Shown here piece by piece: positions 4,627-6,500 of a stretch of DNA of 6,500 nucleotides. The notes under the pieces are model-generated. The model had not been told where the DNA came from and made no database searches. It worked only from the letters and a program-made list of their open reading frames with translations. The stretch is from an uncultured Clostridia bacterium (lineage in GTDB: Bacteria; Bacillota; Clostridia; Oscillospirales; Acutalibacteraceae). Positions within the stretch are counted from its first letter, which is position 1, and every line of letters starts with the position of its first letter. Made by a program: the position numbers and the translations under genes. The stretch spans positions 1 through 6,500 of the forward strand of contig CAMBNE010000060.1 in NCBI GenBank assembly GCA_945868935.1. Reading direction: 5' to 3'.

Positions 4627-5115
4627 TTGTACAGCTGGAGCAGTATTCGACGCAAGCTGGAAAAAGAATATCTTGCATTGTCACTGCGTGGAAGAATTCA
4701 GTATTTTGTGACGAGATACAAGAGAAGTCACGACCAAGAAGGCAGGGCGGCAATTTTGATTGACGGCGAGGAAGTACTGCGTGGCAATTATTATAATAAG
4801 TTTTTTAAGTCTGATTTATTTCCTCGTGACGAAAAGTATTTTAGTAGAATAAGAAATGAATATTCATATATGGACGAGGTTGCGTTGGAGTTAGGCTGTT
4901 TTGACCAGCGCAGTTTTTATTCGGCATTTAAAGAATTTGATAATCAAAGTATTGAAGATAGCTTGAAGAGCGATAATTTGTTAGTCAGAATTTTTGCCGT
5001 TCTTGACAGAAGAATAGGTAAACGCAGACTGCTGAAAATGAGAGATGAAATAGAGAAAGAGCCTGTAATTTTTCAGTTATTCTTTAAATTAAGAGCTGAT
5101 GCAGAGCAGATTTGA
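4627..5115 (+). CDS. Conserved uncharacterised protein, SF0329-like
   Basis: A soluble protein of 162 residues from the TTG at 4627. It begins YSWSSIRRKLEKEYLALSLRG. It carries a motif LRGRIQYFVTRY (20-31) followed by HDQEGRAAILIDGEEV (35-50), and a second conserved block from CFDQRSFYSAFKEF (91-104) through QSIEDSLKSDNLLVR (107-121) to FAVLDRRIGKRRL (123-135). This arrangement matches what I recall as the SF0329 family, widespread in Firmicutes and some enterobacteria with no known biochemical role. There is no signal peptide, membrane segment or obvious catalytic motif. It is the first gene behind a perfect consensus promoter, and the next gene starts 33 nt after its stop, suggesting cotranscription. 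The family name is from memory; the reading frame itself is secure. Confidence 0.8.
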   Translation: MYSWSSIRRKLEKEYLALSLRGRIQYFVTRYKRSHDQEGRAAILIDGEEVLRGNYYNKFFKSDLFPRDEKYFSRIRNEYSYMDEVALELGCFDQRSFYSAFKEFDNQSIEDSLKSDNLLVRIFAVLDRRIGKRRLLKMRDEIEKEPVIFQLFFKLRADAEQI

Positions 5116-5148
5116 GAAGTATAGAATTTATTTACGGAGTTTATAAGA

Positions 5149-5316
5149 ATGGATAATATAAATTGTCCTTGCAAAAGAACAAAATGTGAAAGATATGGTA
5201 ATTGCAACGCTTGCAGGGAACATCACAACGATAAAAAATCATTGACCTTTTGTGACAGACTTAAAAAGAAAGAGCAGAGAAAAGCCGACAGGCAGAGAAA
5301 AAGAGAACGTAATTAA
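5149..5316 (+). CDS. Small cysteine-rich protein
   Basis: A 55-residue protein with ATG start and CGGAGT at 5135-5139. Six cysteines fall at positions 6, 8, 13, 19, 22 and 35 in the pattern CPCKRTKCERYGNCNACREHH (in parts: CxC, then C after 4, C after 5, CxxC, and a last C after 12), next to a His pair at 25-26. A very basic tail follows (37-55, mainly Lys, Arg, Glu). The pattern suggests a metal-binding knuckle, perhaps zinc or an iron-sulfur site. I recall similar small proteins of unknown function in many gut clostridia. It lies 33 nt after the SF0329-like gene and 19 nt before the methyltransferase, so it is probably translated from the same mRNA. Confidence 0.8.
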   Translation: MDNINCPCKRTKCERYGNCNACREHHNDKKSLTFCDRLKKKEQRKADRQRKRERN

Positions 5317-5323
5317 TAGTTTC

Positions 5324-5329
5324 GGAGGT
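5324..5329 (+). promoter_or_regulatory. Ribosome-binding site that fixes the methyltransferase TTG start
   Basis: GGAGGT ends 6 nt before TTG at 5336. The frame is open upstream to 5252, but that stretch overlaps the end of the cysteine-rich gene and encodes an unlikely basic leader. The TTG gives the expected start KNPWEEIALNDYENHMSLDS. Confidence 0.88.
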
Positions 5330-5335
5330 ACTGAT

Positions 5336-5959
5336 TTGAAAAATCCTTGGGAAGAAATTGCTTTGAATGATTATGAAAATCATATGAGTTTAGACAGCGT
5401 TTATCAGCTCCAGACAATGAATGAGATGATGAAAGAACAGCTCAATGAATATAAAATAAAGACTGTAATTATTCTTGGAGTTGCCGGCGGAAACGGATTG
5501 GAACATATTGACAGAGAAAAAATTGAAAAGGTTTACGGAGTAGACGTCAATCAGAAATATCTTGATGAATGTGTAAACAGATATCCTGAATTAGCAGGTG
5601 TGTTTAAAGCAATCTGTGCTGACTTGTTGAATGACAATTTGCAATTGCCCGATTCAGAGCTGATTATAGCAAATCTTTTTATTGAATATATTGGATATGA
5701 GTGTTTTCAGAATATTATAAATTCATTAAAACCACGATATGTTTCCTGCATTATTCAAATTAACACTGATAAATCCTTCGTATCAGATTCGCCGTATTTG
5801 CAGGCTTTTGCCCGTCTTGATGAAGTTCATCATCAAATTGATAAAACTTCGCTAATAAATGCAATGAACAAGATAGGCTATATTAAGACGTTAATTGATG
5901 AAAGAGAATTGCCGAACGGAAAGAAATTATCAAGAATTGATTTTATAATAAAATATTAA
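5336..5959 (+). CDS. Class I SAM-dependent methyltransferase
   Basis: A soluble 207-residue methyltransferase; the substrate is unknown. After an N-terminal helical region (NPWEEIALNDYENHMSLD, 3-20), SAM-binding motif I appears as VIILGVAGGNG (44-54). The acidic residue ending the second strand is D70 in VYGVDVN (66-72). ADLLND (95-100) fits motif III, and ELIIANLFIEYIG (108-120) fits the motif IV strand. No DNA- or RNA-methylase NPPY motif is visible, so small-molecule or protein substrates are as likely. It lies 19 nt after the cysteine-rich gene and 19 nt before a membrane methyltransferase, suggesting the two enzymes belong to one transcription unit. Similar proteins starting NPWEEI...DYENHMSL are, from memory, common in gut clostridia. 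Confidence 0.85.
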   Translation: MKNPWEEIALNDYENHMSLDSVYQLQTMNEMMKEQLNEYKIKTVIILGVAGGNGLEHIDREKIEKVYGVDVNQKYLDECVNRYPELAGVFKAICADLLNDNLQLPDSELIIANLFIEYIGYECFQNIINSLKPRYVSCIIQINTDKSFVSDSPYLQAFARLDEVHHQIDKTSLINAMNKIGYIKTLIDERELPNGKKLSRIDFIIKY

Positions 5960-5978
5960 TCAGTGAGGTATCTTTGAA

Positions 5979-6500
5979 ATGATATTTCAAATAATCGCAA
6001 TTATAATTCTGGCTGTATTTTATGGGTGTTATTTCATAAAGATGATTAGTCAGAGGAGAAAAGGAATACAGACCGACCAGATTGGAAAAGGAAAAGTCGG
6101 TTTTGTGAAATTTATTGAGGTTACAATGAAAATAATAACTATCATTGTACCGATTGCAGAAATTATCAGTATTTTATTTAACACTTCCGTATTGCCTGTA
6201 TGGGCAAGAATTGTCGGTGTTTGTATAGCCGTTACAGGAGCAGCAGTGTTTATTACTTCTGTTGTAACAATGCGTGACAGTTGGAGAGCAGGAGTATCAA
6301 AAACGGATAAGACTGATTTGGTGACGAGCGGTATTTACAGTTTCAGCCGAAATCCTGCATTTCTCGGTTTTGACCTTGTTTATATAGGCGTTTTATTGAT
6401 GTTTTTTAATTTGATACTATTCATAATTTCAGTTTTTGGTGTTATTATTTTTCATTTGCAGATTGTAAACGTGGAAGAGGATTTTTTGATTGGAGCTTTT
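5979..6500 (+). CDS. Membrane methyltransferase of the ICMT/PEMT family (partial)
   Basis: Open from ATG at 5979 to the window edge, 174 residues with no stop, so the 3' end is missing. The ATG is preceded by GTGAGGT (5963-5969). Hydrophobic segments at about 2-21, 50-68, 76-97 and 131-160 indicate an integral membrane protein. The C-terminal catalytic region shows TDLVTSGIYSFSRNPAFLG (112-130) and HLQIVNVEEDFL (159-170). The Arg-Asn-Pro stretch and paired Glu are hallmarks of the isoprenylcysteine carboxyl methyltransferase / phospholipid methyltransferase group, which binds SAM at the membrane face. The bacterial substrate is unknown. It is probably the fourth gene of the operon that starts at 4566. 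Confidence 0.82.
   Translation, partial: MIFQIIAIIILAVFYGCYFIKMISQRRKGIQTDQIGKGKVGFVKFIEVTMKIITIIVPIAEIISILFNTSVLPVWARIVGVCIAVTGAAVFITSVVTMRDSWRAGVSKTDKTDLVTSGIYSFSRNPAFLGFDLVYIGVLLMFFNLILFIISVFGVIIFHLQIVNVEEDFLIGAF

Noticed and set aside
5252..5335. N-terminal extension of the class I methyltransferase
   Set aside because: It overlaps the cysteine-rich gene in another frame, lacks its own ribosome-binding site, and the TTG at 5336 follows GGAGGT.

Overview
The window comes from a low-GC Gram-positive bacterium, most likely a gut clostridium of the Oscillospiraceae/Ruminococcus type. The evidence is strong GGAGG ribosome-binding sites, frequent TTG starts, consensus sigma-A promoters, U-tailed terminators and the gene order rpmG-secE-nusG-rplK-rplA-rplJ-rplL. 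The assignment to that group is inference from style and protein similarity, not from a marker-gene comparison.

Left part (about 1-3880): a short non-coding end with a hairpin, then a strong promoter (TTGACT, 17-nt spacer, TAGAAT with an upstream TG) driving rpmG (L33), secE (translocase subunit), nusG (elongation factor), rplK (L11), rplA (L1), rplJ (L10) and rplL (L7/L12). The RNA between these genes carries much of the interest. Two elements, one just before rplK and one just before rplA, look like copies of the 23S rRNA helix 76/77 site that protein L1 binds. Each ends exactly 7 nt before its Shine-Dalgarno sequence. The 295-nt gap before rplJ holds an L10-type leader with an intrinsic terminator and a mutually exclusive antiterminator that can be drawn base by base. 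Further downstream are an extra hairpin and a second, smaller terminator-like hairpin. The operon ends after rplL in an 11-bp terminator; rpoB does not follow, although it usually does.

Middle (3894-4495, minus strand): one gene with its own consensus promoter, encoding a membrane protein with an N-terminal zinc ribbon, one transmembrane segment and an extracytoplasmic FxLYD-like domain.

Right part (4566-6500, plus strand): a perfect TTGACA-17-TATAAT extended -10 promoter reads into a four-gene run. It encodes a conserved uncharacterised protein (SF0329-like), a 55-residue cysteine-rich protein, a soluble class I SAM-dependent methyltransferase, and an integral-membrane methyltransferase of the isoprenylcysteine carboxyl methyltransferase/PEMT type that runs off the window. 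Two of the four start at TTG, and both starts are fixed by clear ribosome-binding sites. The divergent promoters are 70 bp apart in AT-rich DNA.

No tRNA, rRNA, CRISPR array, insertion sequence or phage gene was seen.
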